NCBI RefSeq assembly: GCF_036077095.1
Contig: NZ_CP107960.1
Location: 5,208,001-5,272,000 of the forward strand
Reading direction: 5' to 3'
DNA length: 64,000 bases
Origin: Streptomyces sp. NBC_00376
Lineage (GTDB): Bacteria > Actinomycetota > Actinomycetes > Streptomycetales > Streptomycetaceae
Part shown: positions 54,086 to 62,490 of the stretch, piece after piece
Numbering within the stretch: the first letter of the stretch is position 1
How the letters are laid out: each line of letters begins with the position of its first letter
Made by a program: the position numbers and the translations under genes
The notes under the pieces: generated by a model
What the model was told of the DNA's origin: nothing
The model's database searches: none
What the model saw: the letters and a program-made list of their open reading frames with translations, nothing else

Positions 54086-54621
54086 CCTCCCCCGCCACCA
54101 CCGCGCCCGTCGTCGGCATCGTCATGGGCTCGGACTCCGACTGGCCCGTCATGGAAGCAGCGGCCAAGGCCCTCGACGAGTTCGAGATCCCCTACGAGGT
54201 CGACGTCGTCTCCGCCCACCGCATGCCGCACGAGATGATCGCGTACGGCGAGCAGGCGGCCGGCCGTGGCCTGAAGGCGATCATCGCGGGCGCGGGCGGT
54301 GCCGCCCACCTCCCCGGCATGCTCGCCTCCGTGACCCCGCTGCCGGTCATCGGCGTACCGGTCCCGCTGAAGTACCTGGACGGCATGGACAGCCTGCTCT
54401 CCATCGTGCAGATGCCCGCCGGTGTGCCGGTCGCGACCGTGTCGGTCGGCGGCGCGCGCAACGCCGGTCTGCTCGCCGCCCGGATCCTCGCCGCCCACGA
54501 CGGTGAGCTGCTGGCCCGGATGCAGGAGTTCCAGCAGGAGCTCAACGACCAGGCGACGGAGAAGGGCAAGCGGCTCCGCAGCAAGGTCCAGGGCGCCGAC
54601 TCCTTCGGCTTCGGGAAGTAG
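54082..54621 (+). CDS. purE: N5-carboxyaminoimidazole ribonucleotide mutase
   Basis: Converts N5-CAIR from PurK to CAIR; a small octameric enzyme of 179 residues. The phosphate-binding GSDSDWPVM is at about residues 16-24, with SAHRMPHEM near 44-52 (catalytic His) and the [10 protein letters not shown] region near 70-79. The ATG lies in an ATGA overlap with the purK stop, indicating translational coupling. The dipeptidase gene starts 8 bases after the stop and is probably co-transcribed. Confidence 0.97.
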   Translation: MTSPATTAPVVGIVMGSDSDWPVMEAAAKALDEFEIPYEVDVVSAHRMPHEMIAYGEQAAGRGLKAIIAGAGGAAHLPGMLASVTPLPVIGVPVPLKYLDGMDSLLSIVQMPAGVPVATVSVGGARNAGLLAARILAAHDGELLARMQEFQQELNDQATEKGKRLRSKVQGADSFGFGK

Positions 54622-54629
54622 GCGCGACG

Positions 54630-55859
54630 GTGGAGCAGAGGGAGCAGGTACAGCAGGGACAGCAGGCGGAGTGGCTGGGGTGGGCCGGGGAGCTCCTCGC
54701 CGAGTACCCCGTCGTCGACGGCCACAACGACCTGCCGTGGGCGCTGCGCGAACAGGTCGGCTACGACCTCGACGCCCGCGACATCGCCACCGACCAGTCC
54801 GCCCATCTGCACACCGACATCCCGCGGCTGCGCGCGGGCGGCGTCGGCGCCCAGTTCTGGTCCGTCTACGTACGGTCGGACATGGCGGGCGACGTGGCCG
54901 TCAGCGCCACCCTGGAACAGATCGACGTGGTCGCCGAGCTGATCGGCCGTCACCCCGCCCACCTGCGGCGCGCCCTGACCGCCGACGACATGGAGGCGGC
55001 CCGCGCCGAGGGCCGCATCGCCTCCCTGATGGGCGCCGAGGGCGGCCACTCCATCAACAACTCGCTGGGCACCCTGCGCGCCCTGCACACCTTGGGCGTC
55101 CGCTACATGACGCTCACGCACAACGACAACATCGCGTGGGCGGACTCGGCGACCGACAAGCCCGGCGTCGGCGGCCTCTCGCCGTTCGGCCACGAGGTCG
55201 TACGGGAGATGAACCGCACCGGCATGCTGGTCGACCTCTCCCACGTGGCTGCCACCACGATGCGCGACGCGCTCGACACCTCCACGGCGCCGGTGATCTT
55301 CTCGCACTCCTCGTCGCGGGCGATCTGCGACCACCCGCGCAACATCCCCGACGACGTCCTCGGCCGGCTCCCGGCCAACGGCGGCATCGCCATGGCGACC
55401 TTCGTACCGAAGTTCGTCCTGCCCGAGGCGGTCGCCTGGACCCAGGCCGCGGACCAGAACATGCGCGCGCACGGCCTGCACCACCTCGACACCACCGCGC
55501 AGGCCATGAGGGTCCACGCCGACTTCGAGGCGGCCAACCCGCGCCCGATGGCCACCGTGGCGACCATCGCCGACCACCTCGACCACATGCGCGAGGTCGC
55601 CGGCATCGACCACGTCGGCATCGGCGGCGACTACGACGGAACCGCCTTCCTTCCCCAGGGCCTCCAGGACGTCGCCGGCTACCCGAACCTGATCGCGGAG
55701 CTGATCGGCCGCGGCTGGTCCGCCGCCGACCTCGCCAAGCTCACCTGGCGAAACGCCGTACGGGTGCTGCGCGACGCCGAGGACGTGGCGCGCGAGCTGC
55801 GCACCCGCCGCGGCCCCTCGCACGCCACGATCGAGCAGCTGGACGGCCCGGCCGTCTGA
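54630..55859 (+). CDS. Membrane-type dipeptidase (peptidase M19)
   Basis: Zinc dipeptidase of the renal dipeptidase family, 409 residues. Metal ligands: HxD in [12 protein letters not shown] near residues 29-40, bridging Glu in MGAEGGHSI, His in SHVAA and SHSSSRAI, and Asp in GGDYDG. Without signal peptide or lipid anchor, it should be cytoplasmic and cleave dipeptides, possibly including D-amino acid or oxidised dipeptides. The GTG start lies 8 bases after purE. Linkage to purK-purE is positional only, with no metabolic connection obvious. Confidence 0.93.
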   Translation: MEQREQVQQGQQAEWLGWAGELLAEYPVVDGHNDLPWALREQVGYDLDARDIATDQSAHLHTDIPRLRAGGVGAQFWSVYVRSDMAGDVAVSATLEQIDVVAELIGRHPAHLRRALTADDMEAARAEGRIASLMGAEGGHSINNSLGTLRALHTLGVRYMTLTHNDNIAWADSATDKPGVGGLSPFGHEVVREMNRTGMLVDLSHVAATTMRDALDTSTAPVIFSHSSSRAICDHPRNIPDDVLGRLPANGGIAMATFVPKFVLPEAVAWTQAADQNMRAHGLHHLDTTAQAMRVHADFEAANPRPMATVATIADHLDHMREVAGIDHVGIGGDYDGTAFLPQGLQDVAGYPNLIAELIGRGWSAADLAKLTWRNAVRVLRDAEDVARELRTRRGPSHATIEQLDGPAV

Positions 55860-55863
55860 GGCA

Positions 55864-55901
55864 CGGCAGGTGGGGCGCCCTCCGGGGCGCCCCACCTGCC
55901 G
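55864..55901. terminator. Terminator between dipeptidase and VOC genes
   Basis: CGGCAGGTGGGGCGCC at 55864-55879 pairs perfectly with its complement at 55886-55901 over a 6-base loop. It starts four bases after the dipeptidase stop and serves two convergent genes. Confidence 0.9.
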
Positions 55902-55905
55902 TCCG

Positions 55906-56268
55906 TCATCCCGCGCAGAGGCAGAACGGGTGCCCCGCGGGATCCGCGTACACCCGGAAACTCCGCTCCCGGTCCTCCGCCTCCAGCACGGTGGCGCCCA
56001 GCGCGAGCGCCTCCTTCTCCGCCGCGTCCAGATCCGGCACGGTCAGATCCAGGTGGACCTGCTGCGACGCTTCCGCACTCGGCCACCGCGGCGGTACGAA
56101 GCCGGGCGCGGCCTGGAACGCGAGAACCGTGCCCCCGGTACCGGTCAGCTCCAGCCAGTCGTCCCCGCCGGGCACGATCTCCCCGCCGAGCAGCCCCGCG
56201 TAGAAACCGGCGAGCGCGGCGGGGTCGGGGCAGTCCAGGACGACGGCACCCAGTGTGGCGACAGCCAT
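55906..56268 (-). CDS. VOC family (glyoxalase-like) protein
   Basis: 120 residues, a single vicinal-oxygen-chelate unit pair: LGAVVLDCPDPAALAGFYAGLLGGE at the start, VHLDLTVPDLDAAEKEALALGA in the middle, and YADPAGHPFCL at the end. Family members bind a metal and act as glyoxalases, dioxygenases or drug-binding proteins; with unclear ligands here, function cannot be given. GGAGGAGG precedes the ATG. It is divergent from the CGNR-like gene, and palindromic GTAACC sites lie between them. Confidence 0.9.
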   Translation of the reverse strand: MAVATLGAVVLDCPDPAALAGFYAGLLGGEIVPGGDDWLELTGTGGTVLAFQAAPGFVPPRWPSAEASQQVHLDLTVPDLDAAEKEALALGATVLEAEDRERSFRVYADPAGHPFCLCAG

Positions 56269-56297
56269 GACAATTCCTCCTCCGGACAGACGGATAC

Positions 56298-56336
56298 AGC
56301 GGTTACCGCTTCACTGGCTCAACCGGTAACCGTTAC
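56298..56336. promoter_or_regulatory. Paired palindromes between the divergent VOC and CGNR-like genes
   Basis: AGCGGTTACCGCT (56298-56310) and GTAACCGTTAC (56326-56336) are each perfect palindromes around one base. GGTTACC and GGTAACC are also complementary to each other over 31 bases. A further GGTAAC lies near 56355. They look like operator sites for a dimeric repressor that could control both genes. Confidence 0.5.
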
Positions 56337-56398
56337 TGCATGCTGCCGCAAAGGAGGTAACGTCGCAACCATGAGGTCGAAATCGTGAGGTCGCAGTC

Positions 56399-56908
56399 AT
56401 GACTGAGAAGGAACCCGCGCCCGGGGAACTCGCACTGATCGAGGCCCTGGTCAACACGCTGGACGTCGAGACGGGCGCGGACACCCTCGACACGGCGGAC
56501 GGACGCGCCGCCTTCGGCCTCACCGAACGGGACGTCCCCGAAGCCCGGGACCTGCGCGAGGCGCTCCGTACCGCCTGCCTCGCCCACGCCGGCCACCGCC
56601 CGCCGGACGACGCGGCGTCCCCGCTCGACCGGCTCCTCGCCGAAGCGCCCCTGCGCGTCACCGTGGACGCGGCGGGCGCCGCCGCACTGTGCCCCGCCAC
56701 CGAACCGGCCGGGCTGACCGCCCGCGTCGCCGCGGCCATCGCCACCGCGGCGGCCGAGGGCACCTGGGCCCGGCTCAAGGCGTGCGAGGCGGAGGACTGC
56801 CGCTGGGCGTACTACGACCGCAGCCCGGCGGGGCGCCGCCGCTGGTGCTCGATGTCGGTGTGCGGCGCCCGCGCCAAGATGCGCACCTACCGCGCGAAGC
56901 GCGGCTGA
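56399..56908 (+). CDS. CGNR zinc-finger domain protein (ABATE family)
   Basis: 169 residues. The N-terminal part (GELALIEALVNTLDVETGADTL, then AFGLTERDVPEARDLREALR) is the ABATE/DUF1470 region, and the C-terminal 45 residues are the CGNR zinc finger: CEAEDCRWAYYDRSPAGRRRWCSMSVCGARAKMRTYR. The signature reads CGAR here, with an Ala in place of the Asn of CGNR. All four cysteines are kept. Such proteins are thought to be DNA-binding stress regulators. Palindromes in the upstream gap may be its own targets. It ends 15 bases before the convergent dehydrogenase gene. Confidence 0.88.
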   Translation: MTEKEPAPGELALIEALVNTLDVETGADTLDTADGRAAFGLTERDVPEARDLREALRTACLAHAGHRPPDDAASPLDRLLAEAPLRVTVDAAGAAALCPATEPAGLTARVAAAIATAAAEGTWARLKACEAEDCRWAYYDRSPAGRRRWCSMSVCGARAKMRTYRAKRG

Positions 56909-56923
56909 GGTCTCTTCCCCGGC

Positions 56924-58267
56924 TCAGGCCGTCGGACGCCCCATCGCCCGGTACGTCCAGCCGGCCTCGCGCCACAGCTCGCTGTCGAGCGCGTTGCGGC
57001 CGTCCAGGATGATCCGGCGGGACGCGACCTCGCCGAGCGCCGCCGGGTCCAGCTCGCGGAATTCCCGCCACTCCGTCAGATGCAGCACCACATCGGCGCC
57101 ACGCACCGCGTCCAGCGCCGTGTCCGCGTAACCGAGGGTCGGGAAGAGCCGCCGGGCGTTGTCCATGCCCTTCGGGTCGAAGACGGTGACCTGGCCGCCC
57201 TGGAGGTGTATCTGCCCGGCCACGTTCAGCGCCGGGGAGTCCCGCACGTCGTCCGAGTCCGGCTTGAACGTCGCGCCCAGCACCGCCACCCGCTTGCCGA
57301 GGAACGAATCGCCGCCCACGGCCTCCCGGGCCAGCTCCACCATGTGGCCGCGGCGCCGCATGTTGATCGAGTCGACCTCGCGGAGGAAGGTCAGGGCCTG
57401 GTCCGCGCCCAGCTCACCGGCGCGCGCCATGAAGGCCCGGATGTCCTTCGGCAGACAGCCGCCGCCGAAGCCGATCCCGGCCCGCAGGAACTTCGAGCCG
57501 ATCCGCTCGTCGTGCCCGATCGCCTCGGCCAGCTTCTTGACGTCGCCGTCGGCGGCCTCGCAGACCTCCGCCATGGCGTTGATGAACGAGATCTTCGTGG
57601 CCAGGAAGGAGTTGGCCGCGGTCTTCACCAGCTCGGCGGTCGGGAAGTCCGTCACCACGAACGGCGACCCCTCGGCGACCGGCACCGCGTACACCTCGCG
57701 CAGCAGCTTCTCGGCCCGCTCGCTCGCCACCCCGACGACGATCCGGTCCGGGTGCAGGGTGTCGTTCACGGCGAAGCCCTCGCGCAGGAACTCCGGGTTC
57801 CAGGCCAGCTCCGCGTCGGCACCCGCGGGTGCCAGCTCCGCCAGCCGCGCCGCGAGCCGGGCCGCCGAGCCCACCGGGACGGTCGACTTCCCGACGACCA
57901 GCGCGGGGCGGGTCAGGTGGGGCGCCAGCGACTCGAAGGCGGCGTCCACGTAACTCATGTCGCAGGCGTACTCGCCGTGCTTCTGCGGAGTGTTCACACA
58001 GACGAAGTGCACATCGCCGAAGGCCGCCACTTCTTCCGGGGAGGTGGTGAACCGCAGCCGTCCCGTGGACCCCTCGATGCCCTCGACGTGCTTGCGCAGC
58101 AGCTCCTCCAGGCCCGGTTCGTACATCGGGACCTTGCCGGTGGCCAGCATCTCGATCTTCTCGGGCACGACATCGAGGCCGAGCACTTCGAAGCCCAGCT
58201 CCGCCATGGCTGCGGCGTGGGTGGCGCCGAGGTAGCCGGTGCCGATCACAGTGATCCTGAGGGCCAT
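56924..58267 (-). CDS. UDP-glucose 6-dehydrogenase
   Basis: Oxidises UDP-glucose twice with NAD+ to UDP-glucuronate, a precursor of acidic surface sugars. 447 residues. N-terminal NAD motif VIGTGYLGATHAAAMAELGF (7-26), the loop LAWNPEFLREG, substrate Lys in LVKTAANSFLATKISFIN, and the catalytic cysteine in GFGGGCLPKD near residue 270. It ends with the C-terminal UDP-sugar domain. AGGAG lies six bases before the ATG at 58267. No glycan biosynthesis genes adjoin it. The upstream 58268-58428 stretch has no clear promoter. Confidence 0.95.
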   Translation of the reverse strand: MALRITVIGTGYLGATHAAAMAELGFEVLGLDVVPEKIEMLATGKVPMYEPGLEELLRKHVEGIEGSTGRLRFTTSPEEVAAFGDVHFVCVNTPQKHGEYACDMSYVDAAFESLAPHLTRPALVVGKSTVPVGSAARLAARLAELAPAGADAELAWNPEFLREGFAVNDTLHPDRIVVGVASERAEKLLREVYAVPVAEGSPFVVTDFPTAELVKTAANSFLATKISFINAMAEVCEAADGDVKKLAEAIGHDERIGSKFLRAGIGFGGGCLPKDIRAFMARAGELGADQALTFLREVDSINMRRRGHMVELAREAVGGDSFLGKRVAVLGATFKPDSDDVRDSPALNVAGQIHLQGGQVTVFDPKGMDNARRLFPTLGYADTALDAVRGADVVLHLTEWREFRELDPAALGEVASRRIILDGRNALDSELWREAGWTYRAMGRPTA

Positions 58268-58428
58268 GGAACGCTCCTGGGAGATGCGGACAGACTTGCG
58301 GTGAACGAGCATAGTCGTGCTCCCGAAGGCCCGGTTTCCGGCCGCCCGCACAGCCTCGCCCACCCCTTTCGGACCCCTGTCGTGAAGCTCACGCGGGCTT
58401 TGCATAGGCCATTGCGGGAGCAGCGCTC

Positions 58429-58455
58429 TAAAATTGGGTTACTTAACGGTAGTTA
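58429..58455 (+). promoter_or_regulatory. Candidate promoter and operator of the acyl-CoA dehydrogenase gene
   Basis: TAAAAT at 58429-58434 is a good -10 box without a matching -35 box. TAAC-GGTA-GTTA (58444-58455) is an inverted repeat near the predicted start site, a likely repressor site. This is one of the few AT-rich places in the region. Confidence 0.4.
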
Positions 58456-58476
58456 GCGTCTTGGGGAGTGAGCGTC

Positions 58477-59634
58477 TTGGCGGGTTCGACCGATTTCGAC
58501 CTGTACCGTCCGGCCGAGGAGCACGAGATGCTCCGGGAGACGGTGCGCGCGCTCGCCGAGGCGAAGATCGCCCCGCACGCGGCTGCGGTCGACGAGGAGG
58601 CGCGTTTCCCGCAGGAGGCGCTGGACGCCCTGACCGCGGCGGACCTGCACGCGGTGCACGTACCCGAGCAGTACGGCGGCGCGGGCGCCGACGCCCTCGC
58701 CACGGTCATCGTGATCGAGGAGGTGGCCCGCGTCTGCGCCTCCTCCTCCCTCATCCCGGCCGTGAACAAGCTCGGTTCCCTCCCGGTGATCCTCTCCGGC
58801 TCCGAGGACCTGAAGAAGAAGTACCTGGGCCCGCTCGCCAAGGGCGACGGCATGTTCTCGTACTGCCTCTCCGAGCCCGACGCGGGCTCGGACGCGGCCG
58901 GCATGAAGACCCGCGCGGTCCGTGACGGCGACTTCTGGGTCCTCAACGGCGTGAAGCGCTGGATCACCAACGCGGGCGTCTCCGAGTACTACACGGTCAT
59001 GGCCGTCACCGACCCGACCAAGCGCTCCAAGGGCATCTCGGCCTTCGTCGTCGAGAAGTCGGACGAGGGCGTCTCCTTCGGCGCCCCGGAGAAGAAGCTC
59101 GGCATCAAGGGGTCCCCGACCCGCGAGGTCTACTTCGACAACGTCCGCATCCCCGCCGACCGCATGATCGGCGAGGAGGGCACCGGCTTCGCCACCGCGA
59201 TGAAGACCCTGGACCACACCCGCATCACCATCGCGGCCCAGGCCCTCGGCATCGCCCAGGGCGCCCTCGACTACGCCAAGGGCTACGTCCAGGAGCGCAA
59301 GCAGTTCGGCAAGCCGATCGCCGACTTCCAGGGCATCCAGTTCATGCTCGCCGACATGGCCATGAAGCTGGAGGCGGCCCGCCAGCTCACCTACTCCGCC
59401 GCCGCCAAGTCCGAACGCCTCGACGGCGACCTGACCTTCTTCGGCGCCGCGGCCAAGTGCTTCGCCTCCGACGTCGCGATGGAGATCACCACGGACGCGG
59501 TCCAGCTTCTCGGCGGCTACGGCTACACGCGGGACTACCCGGTGGAGCGGATGATGCGCGACGCGAAGATCACGCAGATCTACGAGGGCACGAACCAGGT
59601 CCAGCGGATCGTCATGGCGAGGAACCTGCCGTAG
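58477..59634 (+). CDS. Acyl-CoA dehydrogenase
   Basis: FAD enzyme that introduces the trans-2 double bond in acyl-CoA. About 385 residues. The signatures CLSEPDAGSDAAGMKTRA (near 131-148), and WITNAG at the FAD site, then LLGGYGYTRDYPVERMMRDAKITQIYEGTNQ with the catalytic Glu, are complete. I prefer TTG at 58477, which has GGGGAG eight bases upstream; the GTG three codons earlier overlaps that site. Chain-length specificity is unknown. It is followed by a perfect terminator. Confidence 0.94.
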   Translation: MAGSTDFDLYRPAEEHEMLRETVRALAEAKIAPHAAAVDEEARFPQEALDALTAADLHAVHVPEQYGGAGADALATVIVIEEVARVCASSSLIPAVNKLGSLPVILSGSEDLKKKYLGPLAKGDGMFSYCLSEPDAGSDAAGMKTRAVRDGDFWVLNGVKRWITNAGVSEYYTVMAVTDPTKRSKGISAFVVEKSDEGVSFGAPEKKLGIKGSPTREVYFDNVRIPADRMIGEEGTGFATAMKTLDHTRITIAAQALGIAQGALDYAKGYVQERKQFGKPIADFQGIQFMLADMAMKLEAARQLTYSAAAKSERLDGDLTFFGAAAKCFASDVAMEITTDAVQLLGGYGYTRDYPVERMMRDAKITQIYEGTNQVQRIVMARNLP

Positions 59635-59649
59635 CGGTCGCTTCTCCGG

Positions 59650-59687
59650 CGTCCGGCCCCCCGATGTGCGCATCGGGGGGCCGGACG
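59650..59687 (+). terminator. Terminator after the acyl-CoA dehydrogenase gene
   Basis: A perfect 17-pair stem (59650-59666 with 59671-59687, starting CGTCCGGCCCCCCGATG) and a TGCG tetraloop. It faces the convergent Rpn-like gene as well. Confidence 0.9.
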
Positions 59688-59717
59688 TGTGTATGCGGCG
59701 GGGAGGCCGAGGCTGGA

Positions 59718-60614
59718 TCACTCCCCGGTGAAGACGTCCTCGACGGTGGTGGCGGTGGCGGCGCGGTTCAGCCACTGGCGCAGGAGCTCGGGGTCGTCGC
59801 AGCCGGTGATCTTCTCGCGGGTCTCTTCGGCAAGGGCGATGCCGCGTGCTTCGAGGACCAGCAAGAGTCCTTCTGCCCGGCCCTCCACCCGGCCCTCCAC
59901 CCGGCCCTCCGCCCGGCCTTCGTCCCGGATTTCTTCCGACATGAAGGACTTGTAGAAAGACGTGTCCACGGCCACCAGGTTCCTCCACTGTTGTGCGGCC
60001 GGGCGGTTGCCCAGGCCCTGTGCGGTGAGTTCGACGATGGGGTCGGTGATTGCTTCCGGTGTGTCCCGCAGTGCGGCGGACAGCGTTTTCAGTATGGCAC
60101 CGACGTCCGGATTGTCGGCGTGTGTGATGGCCGCCAGGGTGGCGAGCGCGAGGTCTTTGCGGGCTTCGGCCACATCGGTGATGACCGGCATGTTGTGCGG
60201 ACCCGCGACGAGGGGGTTCAGGGCGAGGGTCTGCCATTGACGGACGCCGATGGAGATGGGGCGTGCGGCCCATTCGGCGGTGGCGTGGTCCTGGCAGACG
60301 ACCAGTAACAGGACGGGCAGCCCATACCTGTTGTGGAGATAGCTGACGTAGTACGGCCAGCTGGCGGTCTTGCGCGGGTCCTTCTTGCCCTGGGCCTCGA
60401 TGGCGAGGAGGAAGGGCCCGTCGTGCTCTGTTTCGATGCGCAGGAGGGTGTCCACCCGGCGTTCGACGGGACGGGCCTCGGTGAGGTCGGTGGGCAGCGC
60501 GGTGGCCGATGTGGGTGGTGGGATGTCGACTCCGAGCACTTCGGAGACGCGGGAGAAGAGGCCGGGGTACTCCTGGAAGATGCGGTGCATCGCTTCGTGG
60601 GGCGAGCTGACCAT
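59718..60614 (-). CDS. Rpn/PD-(D/E)XK nuclease-like protein with a TTA codon
   Basis: 298 residues of the Rpn/transposase-like PD-(D/E)XK group. The putative nuclease core includes ERRVDTLLRIE and FLLAIEAQGKKDP (residues 51-80: Asp55, Glu73 and Gln75 as possible metal site), then a helical middle and the tail DEGRAEGRVEGRVEGRAEG, the charged repeat common at the end of such proteins. It is not an intact transposase with terminal repeats. Codon 103 is TTA (60306-60308), so translation should need the bldA tRNA. The ATG has only a weak ribosome site. It is the first of several accessory genes. Confidence 0.82.
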   Translation of the reverse strand: MVSSPHEAMHRIFQEYPGLFSRVSEVLGVDIPPPTSATALPTDLTEARPVERRVDTLLRIETEHDGPFLLAIEAQGKKDPRKTASWPYYVSYLHNRYGLPVLLLVVCQDHATAEWAARPISIGVRQWQTLALNPLVAGPHNMPVITDVAEARKDLALATLAAITHADNPDVGAILKTLSAALRDTPEAITDPIVELTAQGLGNRPAAQQWRNLVAVDTSFYKSFMSEEIRDEGRAEGRVEGRVEGRAEGLLLVLEARGIALAEETREKITGCDDPELLRQWLNRAATATTVEDVFTGE

Positions 60615-60645
60615 GTAGGTCCGTTCGGGTTGAGTGACGTTTCCG

Positions 60646-61620
60646 TCAGGCGGCTGTGTGGAGGTCCGTCCGGCAGTCGCGGCAGTGGCCGGGGTGGCGG
60701 GAGCGGAAGGCGCGGTCGCAGTGGTCGCAGTTCTGGAGCGGGATGACGATGACGCCGGGGCGTGCGAGTGCGACGACGTCCTGGGCTCCCGGCAGCGGTG
60801 GTGGCAGGAGAGTGGTGATCCGGTGGCGCAGGAGCTTGGCGGGGTGTTTCAGAGGGTTCGGGAGGTCGGTGGTGAGGGTGTGGCGGATGGTGTCGGGGTG
60901 GGCGTCGCGTTCGAGCCAGGTGGCGACGCCGGGGGCGAGGGTGTGGATGTCGTTCTCGGAGAGGACGAGTTGAGGTGCGTGGCGGCGCAGGTCGGCGAGG
61001 AGGGCGGTGGCCACGCGCTGGAGTTCCGGCGTGAGCTCCTGCGGCTGGGGGAGCGGCGGTGGCGGCGTCGTGCGCGCGGTGGGGGCCGGGACGAGGGCGG
61101 GGGTGGGGTGCGACTGCGGTTGCGGTGCGGGGGGCGGAGCCGGGCGCGGCTCGGGGGTGGTTACGCGTGGCGGCGGTGGCGGCGTGGGTTGTGCGGCCGG
61201 CTTGCTGGGGGTTGCCGTCCGGGGGTGGGGAGTTGTGACGGGGTGTGTGGCGGCGCCGGGCTGGTTGTACGAGACGGTGCGGGTGACGATGCGGCCGTCG
61301 GCGAGGCGTACGCGGCTGCGGTGGAGGTAGCCGTGGGCTTCGAGCTCGCGCAGGGCGGCGGCGACGCGGGTCTCGCTCTCGGGGAAGCGTTCGGCGAGGC
61401 GCTTGATGCCGATCCTGGCTCCGGCGGGCAGCGACTGGATGTGGGCGGCGAGCCCGATCGCGGTGAGGGAGAGTCCGCGGTGCTGGGCGAGGTGGTTGCC
61501 GATGACGGTGAAGCCTGCGGCGTGCCGGAAGTTGATGTGGATGACACCGGGTGACGGTGTGGTGTCTCCGGGTACGGGGGACGGGGCGCACGGGGGCGCG
61601 GTAACCTGCGGGGTAGCCAT
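60646..61620 (-). CDS. Helix-turn-helix protein with Pro-rich linker and zinc ribbon
   Basis: 324 residues. A winged-helix part lies at about 30-110 (FTVIGNHLAQHRGLSLTAIGLAAHIQSLPAGARIGIKRLAERF), similar to replication-initiator or DnaD-like helices. A long Pro/Thr-rich linker (about 125-195) follows, then a helical domain and a C-terminal zinc-ribbon CDHCDRAFRSRHPGHCRDC. AGGAG lies seven bases before the ATG. The HTH part fits a family often found in Streptomyces accessory regions. A role in DNA binding is likely; the target is unknown. The 61621-61824 gap upstream shows no other feature. Confidence 0.8.
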   Translation of the reverse strand: MATPQVTAPPCAPSPVPGDTTPSPGVIHINFRHAAGFTVIGNHLAQHRGLSLTAIGLAAHIQSLPAGARIGIKRLAERFPESETRVAAALRELEAHGYLHRSRVRLADGRIVTRTVSYNQPGAATHPVTTPHPRTATPSKPAAQPTPPPPPRVTTPEPRPAPPPAPQPQSHPTPALVPAPTARTTPPPPLPQPQELTPELQRVATALLADLRRHAPQLVLSENDIHTLAPGVATWLERDAHPDTIRHTLTTDLPNPLKHPAKLLRHRITTLLPPPLPGAQDVVALARPGVIVIPLQNCDHCDRAFRSRHPGHCRDCRTDLHTAA

Positions 61621-61824
61621 CGGGAAGCTCCTACTTCCTCGGTGGTCAGGCCCCCGGTTGAGACTGTGAATCTCGGTCGGGGGCCGTCGCATGTCTGGAG
61701 TTGTCGCGGCGAGCATATGCCAGCCAACCCGCTTGAAATCCAGCCCAGTTGCCCCATGTCACCCGAGTGAGTGACGGGAGCGGGTTTGGGTGGGGAGGGT
61801 GATTTCCCCAGGTTCTTTAAAGCC

Positions 61825-62316
61825 TTATACGTCGTGGAGCGCGGGGACGTGGCTCACCGGGTCGTGGGATTCCGCGACCCGGTGGGGCGGTCGCGGTACG
61901 AGGTCGAGTTCGGCCCAGATCGTCTTGCGCGGGACGGGTCCGACGTCTATGCCCCAGCGGTCGGCGAGTGCCTCGACGATCAGCAGACCGCGCCCGCTCT
62001 CGGCGTACTGGTCGGGGGTGGATACGACGGGCAGTTGTTCGCCCCGGGTGTCGGTCACCTCGATCCGCAGGAGCTCGTCGCGGCGGGCACTGAGGCTGAG
62101 TCGGAAGTCCCGGCCGGGTACGCGGCCGAGGACGGCGGCGTTGACGGCCAGCTCGGCGACGATGTGCGCGGCCGGTTCGCAGACGATCCCCCAGTCGCCC
62201 AGGTGTGCCGTGGCCAGGAGCCGGGCGAGCCTGGCGCCTCGGCGGGTGGGGGAGAGCGAGACGGTGAACTGCCGGGCGGGAGCGGAATGTTCGGTTCGGG
62301 TGATGTGTTGGTTCAC
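61825..62316 (-). CDS. RsbW-like ATP-binding protein
   Basis: 163 residues with the GHKL fold: the N-box HIVAELAVNAAVLGRVPGR near residues 50-68, G1 IEVTDTRGEQLP near 85 and G2 ESGRGLLIVEALADRWG near 107. In the N-box the position after ELAVNA is AVL where active kinases have HA, so it may bind but not phosphorylate. GTG at 62316 is chosen for length; it has a weak ribosome site. Such ATPases regularly sit beside WhiJ-like HTH/DUF397 pairs in Streptomyces, as here, divergent by 174 bases. Confidence 0.85.
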   Translation of the reverse strand: MNQHITRTEHSAPARQFTVSLSPTRRGARLARLLATAHLGDWGIVCEPAAHIVAELAVNAAVLGRVPGRDFRLSLSARRDELLRIEVTDTRGEQLPVVSTPDQYAESGRGLLIVEALADRWGIDVGPVPRKTIWAELDLVPRPPHRVAESHDPVSHVPALHDV

Positions 62317-62490
62317 GTTGCTCAGCGTGGCCGGGGTGTGCGTACCGTGAACAGCAACGAGCCCCTTACGTACGGTGATTGTCCCGTGCTTGTCCAGTGC
62401 TGTCCCGGCTGTCCCGGCTGTCCGGGGTGACGTGTCGGGGAGACCAGGGGTTGGGTCAAGAACGGCATGCACACCGGAAGTGGGGCACGG

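Noticed and set aside
59718..60614. Complete insertion sequence around the Rpn-like gene
   Set aside because: No terminal inverted repeats or target-site duplication were seen at either side, and the family is not a classical transposase.
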